Source: JAUIAI01 sp041396685 (lineage in GTDB: Bacteria > Pseudomonadota > Gammaproteobacteria > Burkholderiales > Burkholderiaceae_E). From it: DNA of 64,000 bases. Shown one piece after another: positions 8,432-17,663 of this stretch; position 1 is the first letter of the stretch, and each line of letters starts with the position of its first letter. The DNA is taken from contig JAWKYD010000002.1 in assembly GCA_041396685.1 (NCBI GenBank), forward strand, positions 310,001 through 374,000, given 5' to 3'. The position numbers and the translations under genes are program-made. The notes beneath the pieces were generated by a model that was given only the letters and a program-made list of their open reading frames with translations, made no database searches and had not been told where the DNA came from.

Positions 8432-9001
8432 ATGTCCCAGTTCCGTCAACGCGCCGCGACGATGATTGCGATCGTCGGCCTGGCCGTCGCCGCCCAATCT
8501 GCAGCCGCCGCCGACATTTCGAAGTTCATGGCGTCCGAAGTCGAGAAGCTCAAACAGGAGTGGGCCGCCAATCCCGTGCTCATCGAAGCCGTGTTGGCTC
8601 AAAACGCCAAACACGTTCCGCTGACCTCGATTCAGGACCTGGATGCGAAGTGGCAGGCCACGCCCGGCCTGGCGGACTTCATGATGCCGATCCTCGACAA
8701 TCCGGCCGCCGCCGAACTCTACAAGCTGGAGGCCAACGCCGGCTATGTGGTCGAATCGTTCGTGATGGACGACCAGGGCGCGCTGGTCGCGGCCACCAAC
8801 AAGACCTCCGACTACTGGCAGGGCGACGAGGACAAGTTCACCGAGTCCTACAAGGGAGGCAACGGCGCGGTACACGTCAGCGCAGTGAAATTCGACGCCA
8901 GCGCCCAGAAGCACCTGGCCCAGGTGTCGCTGCCGATCATGAAGGACGGCAAGGCGATCGGCGCGATCACGCTCGGCGTCGACGTCGGCGCGGTGCGCTG
9001 A
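8432..9001 (+). CDS. Exported PDC/Cache-domain protein
   Basis: A 189-residue protein with a signal peptide (MSQFRQRAATMIAIVGLAVA, cleavage after about residue 28, QSAAA-A) and no transmembrane segment afterwards. The mature part resembles the extracytoplasmic PDC/Cache folds of chemoreceptors and kinases: a strand-rich C-terminal half with GYVVESFVMDDQGALVAATN, a YWQGDEDKF motif and GKAIGAITLGVDVG. It has no cytoplasmic output, so it may act as a periplasmic ligand-binding partner of the neighbouring sensors. The start is set at 8432 because GGAGAA (8420-8425) abuts the ATG at 8426 but stands 6 nt before this one. Confidence 0.75.
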   Translation: MSQFRQRAATMIAIVGLAVAAQSAAAADISKFMASEVEKLKQEWAANPVLIEAVLAQNAKHVPLTSIQDLDAKWQATPGLADFMMPILDNPAAAELYKLEANAGYVVESFVMDDQGALVAATNKTSDYWQGDEDKFTESYKGGNGAVHVSAVKFDASAQKHLAQVSLPIMKDGKAIGAITLGVDVGAVR

Positions 9002-9013
9002 GGCGCGCGCAGC

Positions 9014-9649
9014 TCAGTCGTTCTGGGCTTCGCCGCGCTCGTCCGGCGCTTCGCGCGGATCGTGGGCCAATCCGGTCCAATCGCCAAGCGCCTGGACGAC
9101 CCGATTCGCGGCCACCAGCATGCTCACACCATCGGCGCGGGCGAGATCGCCCAGCCGCCCCACCGCCGCGTGCAGGTCGAGCTGCTCGGTCACCATCAGG
9201 ATGCCCGCCGCCACCCAGTGCTGGTGATCGCGGGTTTGCTCTCCGTCCAGCAACGAGCGCACCGACTGCTTGGGCTCGGCGCGGGCCTCCAGGCGTTGCA
9301 GCGCCTTGTCGACCTCCTGCAGTAAGCGCGGCGTCTCGATCGGCTTGATGAAGTAGGCCAGTGCGCCGTGCGCCATGCCTTCGCTGATTTCTTCCGGGTT
9401 GGAGCAGGCGGTCAGAAACACGAACGGTTGGTCGAGGTAATCGCGGAAATAGGCGGCGACGTCGAAGCCGGTCTTGCCATCCATGCGGATGTCGAGGATG
9501 ACGAGATCGGGCCGATGCTGGCGGGCCAGCAGGATCGCGTCGTCGCCCGAATCGGCCTCGTAGACCTGATAGCCGGCCTGGCGCAAAGCGGCCGTAATGC
9601 TCATCAGCACCAAGCGGTCGTCATCGCATACGAGCAACGTCCGGTTCAT
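9014..9649 (-). CDS. Response regulator with ANTAR RNA-binding output
   Basis: A 211-residue regulator. The receiver covers about 1-120, with acidic residues D9-D11, phospho-acceptor D53 (LDIRMDGKTGFDV) and K102 (YFIKPIETP). The C-terminal domain at about 140-190 (VAAGILMVTEQLDLHAAVGR, then LARADGVSMLVAANRVVQA) matches the ANTAR fold of AmiR, NasR and EutV, which binds paired hexaloop hairpins in nascent RNA and prevents termination. Its ATG overlaps the stop of the kinase gene upstream (ATGA), so the two are translationally coupled. HisKA_2 kinases partnered with ANTAR regulators are known (for example PdtaS/PdtaR and EutW/EutV). RNA targets were not identified in this window. Confidence 0.88.
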   Translation of the reverse strand: MNRTLLVCDDDRLVLMSITAALRQAGYQVYEADSGDDAILLARQHRPDLVILDIRMDGKTGFDVAAYFRDYLDQPFVFLTACSNPEEISEGMAHGALAYFIKPIETPRLLQEVDKALQRLEARAEPKQSVRSLLDGEQTRDHQHWVAAGILMVTEQLDLHAAVGRLGDLARADGVSMLVAANRVVQALGDWTGLAHDPREAPDERGEAQND

Positions 9650-12600
9650 CGCATAGCCTCGCCGCTGACGGCATCGGTGTGTCGCGATCGCACCGTCGGC
9701 GCGGTAAGCGCCAACGACGCGCGCACGATTCCGCTCGCGGTTGTCGAGAAACCCAAGGCCGCGCCACGACGCGGCAACAGTGACTTGACCAGTCCGAGCC
9801 CCGTCGCACCCGCGCGGATACGGGCAAAGTCGAAGGCTTCAGGCAAGCGGCCCCCGCCGAGTATGTGAATCGACGTGCCGGACGACTCAGCATCGACCTC
9901 GACGCTGACCCCGGCGCCGGCACCATGTCGCAGGGCGTTGGTCAGCAGTTCGTTCAGTATGAGCGCAATCGGGACCGCCTCGGATTGCGGCAGCCCCCAT
10001 GCGTGCTGATCCATTCCCTGGCCAAAGTGTACGAGAACGCGGTCGTCCAGACCATGCAGATACGCGCCGTTCACAACAACCTCGATGAAACGACGCAGGT
10101 CGACGATCTCGCCGGTTCGAACCTCGAGGCCGTGTACACGGGCGATCGCCTGTATCTGATGCGAGGCATCGTTCAGGTACTCGGCCACCTCGGGGCGCTG
10201 GCTGCCGATCTGCTGCAACAGCCCCGCGACACCCTGCAGATTGTTCTTGATACGGTGGTGCACCTCGCCCACCAGGCGGTCACGCTGGACGATCGCCTCT
10301 TCGAGCCGCTCACGCTCGAGACGCAGACTCTCGGTGATGTCCTCACCGAGCACGAAGCATTCACGCGACACCGACGGATTGGCGAACAGTCGCACCCGCA
10401 ACGAGCGGTGACCAAGCAACGGATGGGCGATGCCGATGACGATGCCGGTCGTACCGCCCCCATCTTGCATCAGGCGCTCGTAGGCGCGCGCCACCTGCCG
10501 ACGATCCTCGAGATCGAGCGTGCAATCGGCGCGCGCGGCATCGATGGCCTCACCGAGCCATTGCGACACCGGCACACCCGACAATTCGGCCAGCCGCGTG
10601 TTGGCGAACTTGATCTTGCCGTCTTCGATGATCAGCATCGCGTCGGCGGTCAGATTGGCGAATCCGTCGAAGCGGGCGCCATCGCGCACGGCGCGATCGG
10701 CCAGTGCCCGCTGTCCGCTGATGTCGACGATGATTGCGGTCAGGTCGTCCGTATCCGCGGTCGCCGTCAGCATGACGAGCGCATCGCAGGCCCTGCCATT
10801 GCCAATGCGCAGCGTCACATGCAGCACCGAATCGGCCACGGGCTGCGCCTCGCCACGAAAATCGCGCGCGGCCTCGAGCCGCTGAGCCATGGCCTCGGCT
10901 TCCTGTACCAGGTCGACCATGGACCTGCCGATCAACGACTCGCCCGGTACGCCGAGCATGCGCGCCAACGCCGGATTGGCGCGCACGATCCGGCCGTCAC
11001 GAAGCTGCACGACACCCATCGGTTGCGCGTCGATCAGCCTGCGCATGTGCTCGACCGACGCTTGCAGGGCAGCCGATCGCTGAATCAGTTCGCTGACTTC
11101 GGTGAAGGTGATCAAGATACCCAGGTCGCGCCGGCCGGGCTGAACCCACTGCACGCTCAACATGCCCTGCCAGCAATGCCCGTCCTGGCTGGCGAGTTCG
11201 ACCGTGCGACGCACACCGGCGACGGCATCGGCCGGTTGGTCGAGTTGACGGCGCAAGGATTCCCATTCGATGGATCCGCCGAACAGCAAATCGATCGGCT
11301 GGCCGATCAGGCCACGTTCTTCCCTGCCCGTGAGGCGCAACATCTCGCGATTCACCTGCACGATGATCTCGCCCACCACGTGCGCCAGACCCGTGCTGAC
11401 GCAGCGCAGGATCGCCGACTGCTGCAGCAGCGCCGATTGAACCTCGTGGTGCAGTTCCACCTCGCGAGTGACATCGGTGAAAACCGTCAGCACCCGCTGA
11501 TCGGCGTGCCGATCGCCAAGCCGCAAGACCCGCCGCTGAAAATGCCTGCGTCCATTCGGTGTGGTGAATTCGACCTGACTCGCAAGCGTGCCGTTGCTGC
11601 CGGCAAGGCTCTGGCCCGGCCCCACCGGCGACTCATCGCCGATGCGCAAGTCATCTGCGACCGATGACCCGTCCACCCCCATCCGGCGGGCGATCGCGGC
11701 ATCGTCCGGTTCGCCGGTGAGATCGTGAGCGGCCGCATTGGCCAGCGCGGTGCCGTTCGCATCGGTCAGGATCATGCCCACCGGCGCATGCTCGAAGGCC
11801 TCGCGAATCCAGTCCATTTGCGAGCGCACCCGCCCGTGCAACCACTTGAGCAGCCGCAAATCCATGTACAAACCATAGATGTGCGGATCGCCCCGGTGAT
11901 CGGCCATCGTGCCCAGGACCAGGCGATACGGAAGCCGTCGACCACTCTTGTGGATCAACTCGCGTACCAGCGTGATCCAGTCGCCGACCTCGAGCAGATC
12001 GGGGCCCCAACGCCGGCGCACATCCCACATGTCGGCGTGCACCTCCGCCGGATGGATCGCGACCGGATCCATCCCGATGAGCTCGGCGCGGGAATAGCCG
12101 CTCAGCTGGCAGAACGCGTCATTGACCACCACGAACCGGAAATCGAGCCCCTGCAGCGTCCACGGCATCGGCATGCGCGTGAGGCTCTCCGTGAATGGCG
12201 ACGTATCGTGCTCATCGGCAGCACGTGGCGCGGGGGTGGCAACGGCCGTTGCCAGCGGATCGATCAGCAGCAGATGCGATTGGCCGACCGTGTTGAGCCG
12301 CACCTGCACCGGGCGGTGCGAACCGCCGGCATCCGACAACGCACAGTCCGCGACGGCAACCGGTGGATCCCCTTCTCGCGAGGCACGGCAAACAGCAGCC
12401 AGCGCGGTCATCGAGCCGGCGGAGAATATGGTCCCCAGAAGCGTGCCCCGCACCGCGGCAACGCACGGAAAGCAGCGCCCGAATTCACGGTTCGCGTGAA
12501 GGATCTCCAGATCGGCACCGACCAGCAACGCAGCGCCAGGCATCAGGTCGACGACCCGGACGAGTTCGCCCGGCCCGCCACGATCCAGAAGCGCCGTGGA

Positions 12601-12651
12601 CGATTTCGAGCCGGCAAGAATCACGCGGCCGATCCCGGCGCCATCAAGCAC
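9646..12651 (-). CDS. Multi-PAS HisKA_2 sensor histidine kinase
   Basis: A soluble 1001-residue kinase. About six PAS-like repeats begin near residues 34, 160, 285, 410, 530 and 655; clear examples contain FVVVNDAFCQLSGYSRAELI, APVGMILTDANGTALANAAA and RIVRANPALARMLGVPGESL. A HisKA_2 domain follows, with the phospho-acceptor in EVHHRIKNNLQGVAGLLQQI (histidines 798-799) and a C-terminal HATPase (ILNELLTNALRHG, GLGLVKSLL). No membrane segment is evident, so signals should be cytoplasmic. The start is GTG with no strong ribosome site; an ATG at codon 37 is an alternative. It overlaps the ANTAR regulator by 4 bp. Number and borders of PAS units are estimates. Confidence 0.9.
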   Translation of the reverse strand: MLDGAGIGRVILAGSKSSTALLDRGGPGELVRVVDLMPGAALLVGADLEILHANREFGRCFPCVAAVRGTLLGTIFSAGSMTALAAVCRASREGDPPVAVADCALSDAGGSHRPVQVRLNTVGQSHLLLIDPLATAVATPAPRAADEHDTSPFTESLTRMPMPWTLQGLDFRFVVVNDAFCQLSGYSRAELIGMDPVAIHPAEVHADMWDVRRRWGPDLLEVGDWITLVRELIHKSGRRLPYRLVLGTMADHRGDPHIYGLYMDLRLLKWLHGRVRSQMDWIREAFEHAPVGMILTDANGTALANAAAHDLTGEPDDAAIARRMGVDGSSVADDLRIGDESPVGPGQSLAGSNGTLASQVEFTTPNGRRHFQRRVLRLGDRHADQRVLTVFTDVTREVELHHEVQSALLQQSAILRCVSTGLAHVVGEIIVQVNREMLRLTGREERGLIGQPIDLLFGGSIEWESLRRQLDQPADAVAGVRRTVELASQDGHCWQGMLSVQWVQPGRRDLGILITFTEVSELIQRSAALQASVEHMRRLIDAQPMGVVQLRDGRIVRANPALARMLGVPGESLIGRSMVDLVQEAEAMAQRLEAARDFRGEAQPVADSVLHVTLRIGNGRACDALVMLTATADTDDLTAIIVDISGQRALADRAVRDGARFDGFANLTADAMLIIEDGKIKFANTRLAELSGVPVSQWLGEAIDAARADCTLDLEDRRQVARAYERLMQDGGGTTGIVIGIAHPLLGHRSLRVRLFANPSVSRECFVLGEDITESLRLERERLEEAIVQRDRLVGEVHHRIKNNLQGVAGLLQQIGSQRPEVAEYLNDASHQIQAIARVHGLEVRTGEIVDLRRFIEVVVNGAYLHGLDDRVLVHFGQGMDQHAWGLPQSEAVPIALILNELLTNALRHGAGAGVSVEVDAESSGTSIHILGGGRLPEAFDFARIRAGATGLGLVKSLLPRRGAALGFSTTASGIVRASLALTAPTVRSRHTDAVSGEAMR

Positions 12652-12892
12652 GAACGATCGTACCCGGCCGTGTAATGCGGCCGAGCGCGATCGAGGCGGA
12701 GGACGATTGACGCCTTAGTCATGCCGGATCTGATTCGGGGGCGATGAGGACGGTGCAGCCGTGCAAGGCCCACCCTCACCTCAAATTGTCATTTCGAACA
12801 ATGTACTGTTCGGCGCAGGGTCGTGCAACGGGCATGCGCCCGCCACGCAACGATCACCGGGGCGGCCGCGAACCAGAGCAAGAAGCGAGAGA

Positions 12893-12969
12893 TGGGGTGG
12901 CTGATGGGACTCGAACCCACGACAACCGGAATCACAATCCGGGACTCTACCAACTGAGCTACAGCCACC
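12893..12969 (-). tRNA. tRNA-His (GUG), CCA encoded
   Basis: Full cloverleaf: the extra 5' G(-1) with acceptor GTGGCTG pairing with CAGCCAC, D arm TAGCTCAG, anticodon loop ATTGTGATT giving GUG, T arm with GGTTCGAGTCC, and genomic CCA at 12893-12895. It is the last of three tRNAs on this strand (Pro, Arg, His), an order related to the argX-hisR-proM cluster of enterobacteria. Confidence 0.97.
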
Positions 12970-13005
12970 GTTGACGCACGGGACGGGAAACCGGCCCGAG
13001 GGCAA

Positions 13006-13082
13006 TGGCCTGCCCGACAGGATTCGAACCTGTGACCGCCAGCTTAGAAGGCTGATGCTCTATCCAACTGAGCTACGGGCAG
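13006..13082 (-). tRNA. tRNA-Arg (UCU), CCA encoded
   Basis: Acceptor CTGCCCG pairs with CGGGCAG; D arm TAGCTCAGTTGGATAGAG; anticodon loop CTTCTAA giving UCU, which reads AGA/AGG; T arm GGTTCGAATCC; discriminator G and encoded CCA (13006-13008). It reads the rarely used AGA/AGG arginine codons of this GC-rich genome. It lies 88 bp downstream of tRNA-Pro and 36 bp upstream of tRNA-His. Confidence 0.97.
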
Positions 13083-13153
13083 ATTTCCTGCGGACACTCA
13101 CGACATGCCGGGTAGGGAAGCCGACAGCACCGAGAGCACGACATTGTACATCG

Positions 13154-13167
13154 TCGCGGATCCGCGA
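13154..13167. repeat. 14-bp perfect palindrome between tRNA-Pro and tRNA-Arg
   Basis: TCGCGGATCCGCGA is self-complementary. It lies just downstream of the tRNA-Pro 3' end and is followed on the minus strand by TACAAT (13143-13148). It may be a processing hairpin, a weak terminator, or part of a second promoter for tRNA-Arg/His. Confidence 0.35.
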
Positions 13168-13170
13168 AGT

Positions 13171-13247
<77 letters not shown>

Positions 13248-13294
13248 ACGCCCTCTCGGGCGACAACCTGACCACGGGCCCGACCGAACAGACG

Positions 13295-13300
13295 ATTGTA
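13295..13300 (-). promoter_or_regulatory. Probable -10 box of the tRNA operon
   Basis: TACAAT on the minus strand about 48 bp upstream of mature tRNA-Pro, followed by a G/C-containing discriminator. No good -35 hexamer stands at 16-18 bp. The placement fits a stable-RNA promoter. Confidence 0.45.
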
Positions 13301-13412
13301 GCGCGCTCGCGACCCGGTGTGCTGTTTCGTGAGTCCGACGTTCGCGGTCAAGACAAGGGGGTGACCTTCACGCGCCGGCAAGGCGCGAATCACACGAGAC
13401 GGCGACTGCCGC

Positions 13413-14771
13413 TCAGCTTTCCTCGACCTGGGCGGGTGCGGCCACCGTGCGGGCCATTTCCGCGGCCCAGTGACGCGCGGTGGCGGCGTCGGTGGCCTCG
13501 ACCATGATGCGCAGCAAGGGCTCGGTTCCCGAGGCGCGGATCAAGACGCGGCCGTTGTCGCCCAGCGCGGCCTCTGCGGCCGCTCGCGCCTGCGCCAAGG
13601 CCTCGCTGCCTTGCCAATCGAAACCGCGTTCGATCCGCACATTGACCAGTTCCTGCGGCAACATCCGCAGTTCGCCGCAGATGTCGGCCAACGACCGTCC
13701 CAGCGATTTGACCGCCGCCAGAACCTGCAGCGCGCTGATCGTGCCGTCGCCGGTGGAATGGCAGTCAAGGGCCAACAAGTGTCCCGAGCTCTCGCCGCCG
13801 AACAACCAGCCGCGCTCGAGCAGCATTTCGAGCACGTAGCGATCGCCGACGTTTGCGCGCGCGAACGGCACACCGCGCGCGGCCAACGCCTGCTCCAGCG
13901 CCAGATTGCTCATCAACGTGCCGACCGCGCCGCCGACCGGACCATGTAACAGACGCTCGCAGACGATCGCATACAGAAGCTGGTCGCCGTTATAGATCCG
14001 GCCGTCGGCATCGACGATCACCAGGCGGTCGGCATCACCGTCGAGGCCGATGCCATAATCGGCGCGATCGGCCAGCACTGCGCGGCGCATGCGATCTGGA
14101 TGCACGGCGCCCAGATCGTCGTTGATATTCATGCCATCTGGCTGACTGCCGATTTCGATGACATCGGCACCGAGTTCGTGGAACACCGGCGGCGCCGTGT
14201 GGTAAGCGGCGCCGTTGGCGGCGTCGACGACGATCCTCAGGCCCTTGAGATCGAGTCGGTTCGGGAAACTGCTCTTGCAGAACTCGATATACCGCCCGGC
14301 TGCGTCCTCGAGGCGGCGTGCCCGCCCGAGGCGGGCACTGGGCACGCACTGCATCGGCTCCTCGAGAGCCTGCTCGATTCGCAACTCGGTGGCATCCGGA
14401 AGCTTGTTGCCGTCGGCGGAGAAGAACTTGATGCCGTTGTCGTCATAGGGATTGTGCGACGCACTCAGCACCACCCCGGCCGACAATCGCCACGCACGGG
14501 TCAGGTAGGCAATACCCGGGGTTGGCAAAGGCCCGGTCAACAGCACGTCGACACCCGCCGCCGTGAAGCCAGCCTGCAGCGCCGCTTCGAGCATATAGCC
14601 CGAAATGCGCGTGTCCTTGCCGATCAGGACCGCCGGGCGCACGCTGCCTTCGGCGCCGGCGGCCAGCACCCGGCCGGCCGCGAAGCCCAGCCGCATCACG
14701 AACTCGGGCGTGATCGGCTCCTGCCCTACCCGACCGCGGACGCCGTCGGTTCCGAAATACTTTCTTGCCAT
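13413..14771 (-). CDS. glmM: Phosphoglucosamine mutase GlmM
   Basis: A 452-residue enzyme converting glucosamine-6-phosphate to glucosamine-1-phosphate for peptidoglycan and LPS precursors. It opens with ARKYFGTDGVRGRVG. The active-site phosphoserine loop is VLSASHNPYDDNG, the Mg2+-binding loop GLDGDADRL, and the C-terminal phosphate-binding loop RASGTEPLLRIMVEA. The start at 14771 matches the family N-terminus; the frame is open 7 codons further up but that would overlap folP. It lies 17 bp after folP in the conserved ftsH-folP-glmM string. Confidence 0.97.
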   Translation of the reverse strand: MARKYFGTDGVRGRVGQEPITPEFVMRLGFAAGRVLAAGAEGSVRPAVLIGKDTRISGYMLEAALQAGFTAAGVDVLLTGPLPTPGIAYLTRAWRLSAGVVLSASHNPYDDNGIKFFSADGNKLPDATELRIEQALEEPMQCVPSARLGRARRLEDAAGRYIEFCKSSFPNRLDLKGLRIVVDAANGAAYHTAPPVFHELGADVIEIGSQPDGMNINDDLGAVHPDRMRRAVLADRADYGIGLDGDADRLVIVDADGRIYNGDQLLYAIVCERLLHGPVGGAVGTLMSNLALEQALAARGVPFARANVGDRYVLEMLLERGWLFGGESSGHLLALDCHSTGDGTISALQVLAAVKSLGRSLADICGELRMLPQELVNVRIERGFDWQGSEALAQARAAAEAALGDNGRVLIRASGTEPLLRIMVEATDAATARHWAAEMARTVAAPAQVEES

Positions 14772-14788
14772 CGAATGGATTCCATCGA

Positions 14789-15658
14789 TCAAGGTTCGCG
14801 AGCCGGGCCGCAGACCGCCTGCCAGACCCGCATCGCATCGTTCGTGGCGGCGACATCGTGTACCCGTACGAGACGGGCACCCTGCACAACCGCCGCCAGG
14901 GCCGCCGCGACACTCGCAGCCAGGCGATCGTTCACGCTACGCCCGGTCAGCGCTCCGAGCGTCGACTTGCGCGAGACACCCACCAACACCGGCACGCCGC
15001 AGCGTTCGGCCAGCCCGCCTGCTGCGCGCATCAACGCCAGATTGTGCTCGAGTGTCTTGCCGAAGCCGATGCCGGGATCGACCACCAGCCGCTCGCGCGC
15101 AACGCCGACGCTCATGGCCGCTGCTACCCGACTCTGCAGAAATGCGCCGACCTCGGAAACGACATCCCGATAGACGGGAGCAGTCTGCATCGTCAGCGGA
15201 TCACCCCGCATGTGCATCATGCACAACGCGACCCCGCTGCCCGCCACCGCGTCCAGGGCGCCGGGGGCACACAACGCACCGATGTCGTTGATCATCGCGG
15301 CACCGGCATCGATGGCACGGCGCATGACCTCGGGATCGCGGGTGTCCACCGACACCGGCAGCGGCCCCTGTGCGAGCCGCGCCAGCACAGGCGCCAGTCG
15401 GCGCCATTGTTCGTCGGCCGGCACGGGTGGCGCGCCGGGCCGGCTGGACTCCGCGCCCAGATCGAGGATGTCGGCACCTTCGTCGGTCAGCCGTTGCGCA
15501 TGCGCGAGCGCCCGACCCGGATCGTCGAAACGCCCGCCGTCGGAAAACGAGTCCGGCGTCAGATTGACGATGCCCATGATCAGCGCGCGATCGAGCATCA
15601 AACGAAAACGCCCGGCGCGCAGCCAGGCGTTTTCGCTGGACGGAGCCGGCCGCTCCAT
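14789..15658 (-). CDS. folP: Dihydropteroate synthase
   Basis: A 289-residue DHPS that joins p-aminobenzoate to dihydropterin pyrophosphate in folate synthesis, the target of sulfonamides. Visible motifs are IMGIVNLTPDSFSDGG (pyrophosphate-binding loop), ILDLGAESSRPGA, the GAAMINDIGAL segment and DPGIGFGKT. It lies 14 bp after ftsH and 17 bp before glmM, in the same order as in E. coli, and is probably cotranscribed with them. Confidence 0.97.
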   Translation of the reverse strand: MERPAPSSENAWLRAGRFRLMLDRALIMGIVNLTPDSFSDGGRFDDPGRALAHAQRLTDEGADILDLGAESSRPGAPPVPADEQWRRLAPVLARLAQGPLPVSVDTRDPEVMRRAIDAGAAMINDIGALCAPGALDAVAGSGVALCMMHMRGDPLTMQTAPVYRDVVSEVGAFLQSRVAAAMSVGVARERLVVDPGIGFGKTLEHNLALMRAAGGLAERCGVPVLVGVSRKSTLGALTGRSVNDRLAASVAAALAAVVQGARLVRVHDVAATNDAMRVWQAVCGPAREP

Positions 15659-15672
15659 CGCCGAACGTCGCG

Positions 15673-17592
15673 TCAGGCGGCCGGTTCCGCCGAGTCGTCG
15701 GCGCCGGAGGCCGACGTCGGCGGCGTGATGGTCGTGGCACCGGCGGTGGGCGGCATGCCGCTGCCGGTGCTGGCCGACCCGGTCGGCTTGGGCGGACGCG
15801 GGTCACGGCCGGCCATGATGTCGTCGACCTGCTCGGAATCGAGCGTCTCCCACTCGAGCAGCGCCTTGGTCATGATCTCGACCTTTTCACGGTTCTCTTC
15901 GAGCAGGCGCTTGGCGAGCGCGTACTGCTCGTCGATGATCCGACGGATCTCGCCATCGACCTTCTGCATCGTGGCCTCGGAAAGATTCGTGGTCTGGGTG
16001 ACCGAGCGACCCAGGAAGACCTCGCCCTCGTTCTCGGCGTAGATCATCGGGCTGAGTGCCTCCGACATGCCGTAGCGGGTGACCATCTCGCGGGCGGTAT
16101 TGGTGGCCATCTGGAAGTCGGACAGCGCGCCGGTCGATTGTTGGTTCAGGAACACTTCCTCGGCGATACGACCACCGAAGGCGACGGCGATCTCGGCCAG
16201 CAGCTGGGTCTTGGTCTTGCCGAGTTTGTCGCGCTCGGGCAGGAAGAAGGTGACCCCCAGCGCCCGACCGCGCGGGATGATCGTGACCTTGTGGACCGGA
16301 TCGGCCGCGGCGATCATCTTGCCGACCACGGCGTGGCCGGACTCGTGATAGGCCGTGACCAGCCGGTCTTCCTCGGTCATGACCATGCTGCGCCGCTCGG
16401 CGCCGAGCATGATCTTGTCCTTGGCCTTTTCGAAATCGATCATCTCGACCAGGCGCGCGCTACGCCGGGCGGCGAACAGCGAGGCCTCATTGACCAGATT
16501 GGCCAGATCGGCGCCCGAGAAGCCAGGCGTACCGCGCGCGAGCACATCGGCGCGCACGTCACCGGCGATCGGCACCTTGCGCATGTGCACGGTCAGGATC
16601 TGTTCACGACCGCGGATGTCGGGCAGAGGCACGACCACCTGGCGGTCGAAACGACCCGGGCGCAGCAACGCGGGATCGAGTACGTCGGGGCGGTTGGTCG
16701 CGGCGATCACGATGATGCCCTGGCCGGTCTCGAAACCGTCCATCTCGACCAGCAGCTGGTTCAGGGTTTGTTCGCGCTCGTCGTTGCCACCACCCAGGCC
16801 GGCGCCACGCTGACGACCGACGGCATCGATCTCATCGATGAACACGATGCACGGCGCGTGCTTCTTGGCATTTTCGAACATGTCGCGCACGCGCGCCGCG
16901 CCGACACCGACGAACATCTCGACGAAGTCGGAACCCGAGATCGAGAAAAACGGCACCTTGGCCTCGCCGGCGATCGCCTTGGCGAGCAGGGTCTTGCCGG
17001 TACCGGGCGAGCCGACCATCAGCACGCCGCGCGGGATGCGGCCACCGAGCTTCTGGAACTTGGAGGGATCGCGCAGGAAATCGACCAGCTCCTGCACTTC
17101 TTCCTTGGCTTCGTCGCAGCCGGCAACATCGGAGAAGGTGACCGTGTTGTTGCTCTCGTCGAGCATGCGTGCCCGCGACTTGCCGAACGAGAACGCGCCC
17201 CCGCGCCCGCCACCCTGCATCTGCCGCATGAAGAACACCCACACGCCGATCAACAGCAGCATCGGGAACCAGGACACGAAGATGCTGAACAGCAGCGACT
17301 GTTCCTCTTCGGGTTTGGCGCGAACCTCGACGTTGTACTTGATCAGGTCGCTGACCATCCAGACATCGCTGGGTGCGAACGAGGTGACATAGGTGCCGTC
17401 ACGCGTCTGACCCCGCAGCGTGCGACCATCGATCACGACGCTCTCGATGTTGCCATCGCGGGCCTGGGACATGAATTGGGAATACGGCACATCGTTGCCG
17501 CGACTCTGACGACTGTCGAATTGCTTGAAGACAGTGAACAGAACCAGCGCGATCACGAGCCAGATCGCGGCCTTTGGGAACATATTGTTCAC
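15673..17592 (-). CDS. ftsH: ATP-dependent zinc metalloprotease FtsH
   Basis: A 639-residue hexameric inner-membrane AAA+ protease that extracts and degrades membrane and short-lived regulatory proteins. TM1 is at about 8-24 and TM2 at about 104-122, with a periplasmic loop between. AAA motifs: Walker A GSPGTGKT (194-201), Walker B IVFIDEIDAVG and a second region of homology ending LRPGRFDRQV. The zinc site is H416-E417-x-x-H420 in YHESGHAVVG. The C-terminal tail is Pro/Gly/Thr-rich. The start is GTG (reading MNNMFPKAAIWLVIALVLFT), a common N-terminus of betaproteobacterial FtsH. Confidence 0.98.
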   Translation of the reverse strand: MNNMFPKAAIWLVIALVLFTVFKQFDSRQSRGNDVPYSQFMSQARDGNIESVVIDGRTLRGQTRDGTYVTSFAPSDVWMVSDLIKYNVEVRAKPEEEQSLLFSIFVSWFPMLLLIGVWVFFMRQMQGGGRGGAFSFGKSRARMLDESNNTVTFSDVAGCDEAKEEVQELVDFLRDPSKFQKLGGRIPRGVLMVGSPGTGKTLLAKAIAGEAKVPFFSISGSDFVEMFVGVGAARVRDMFENAKKHAPCIVFIDEIDAVGRQRGAGLGGGNDEREQTLNQLLVEMDGFETGQGIIVIAATNRPDVLDPALLRPGRFDRQVVVPLPDIRGREQILTVHMRKVPIAGDVRADVLARGTPGFSGADLANLVNEASLFAARRSARLVEMIDFEKAKDKIMLGAERRSMVMTEEDRLVTAYHESGHAVVGKMIAAADPVHKVTIIPRGRALGVTFFLPERDKLGKTKTQLLAEIAVAFGGRIAEEVFLNQQSTGALSDFQMATNTAREMVTRYGMSEALSPMIYAENEGEVFLGRSVTQTTNLSEATMQKVDGEIRRIIDEQYALAKRLLEENREKVEIMTKALLEWETLDSEQVDDIMAGRDPRPPKPTGSASTGSGMPPTAGATTITPPTSASGADDSAEPAA

Positions 17593-17657
17593 GCATCGAT
17601 CTCCAGAGGAAGAGCGGTTTCACCGTCGGGTTGCGTGACACCGGGGCGAACACTGCC

Positions 17658-17663
17658 ATTGTA
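17658..17663 (-). promoter_or_regulatory. Candidate -10 box for ftsH
   Basis: TACAAT on the minus strand about 66 bp upstream of the ftsH start. No convincing -35 or heat-shock sigma-32 motif was seen in the 272-bp gap between rlmE and ftsH. Confidence 0.35.

Noticed and set aside
9865..11667. A 600-codon plus-strand frame opposite the six-PAS kinase
   Set aside because: Shadow of the kinase coding strand; no ribosome site and no family.
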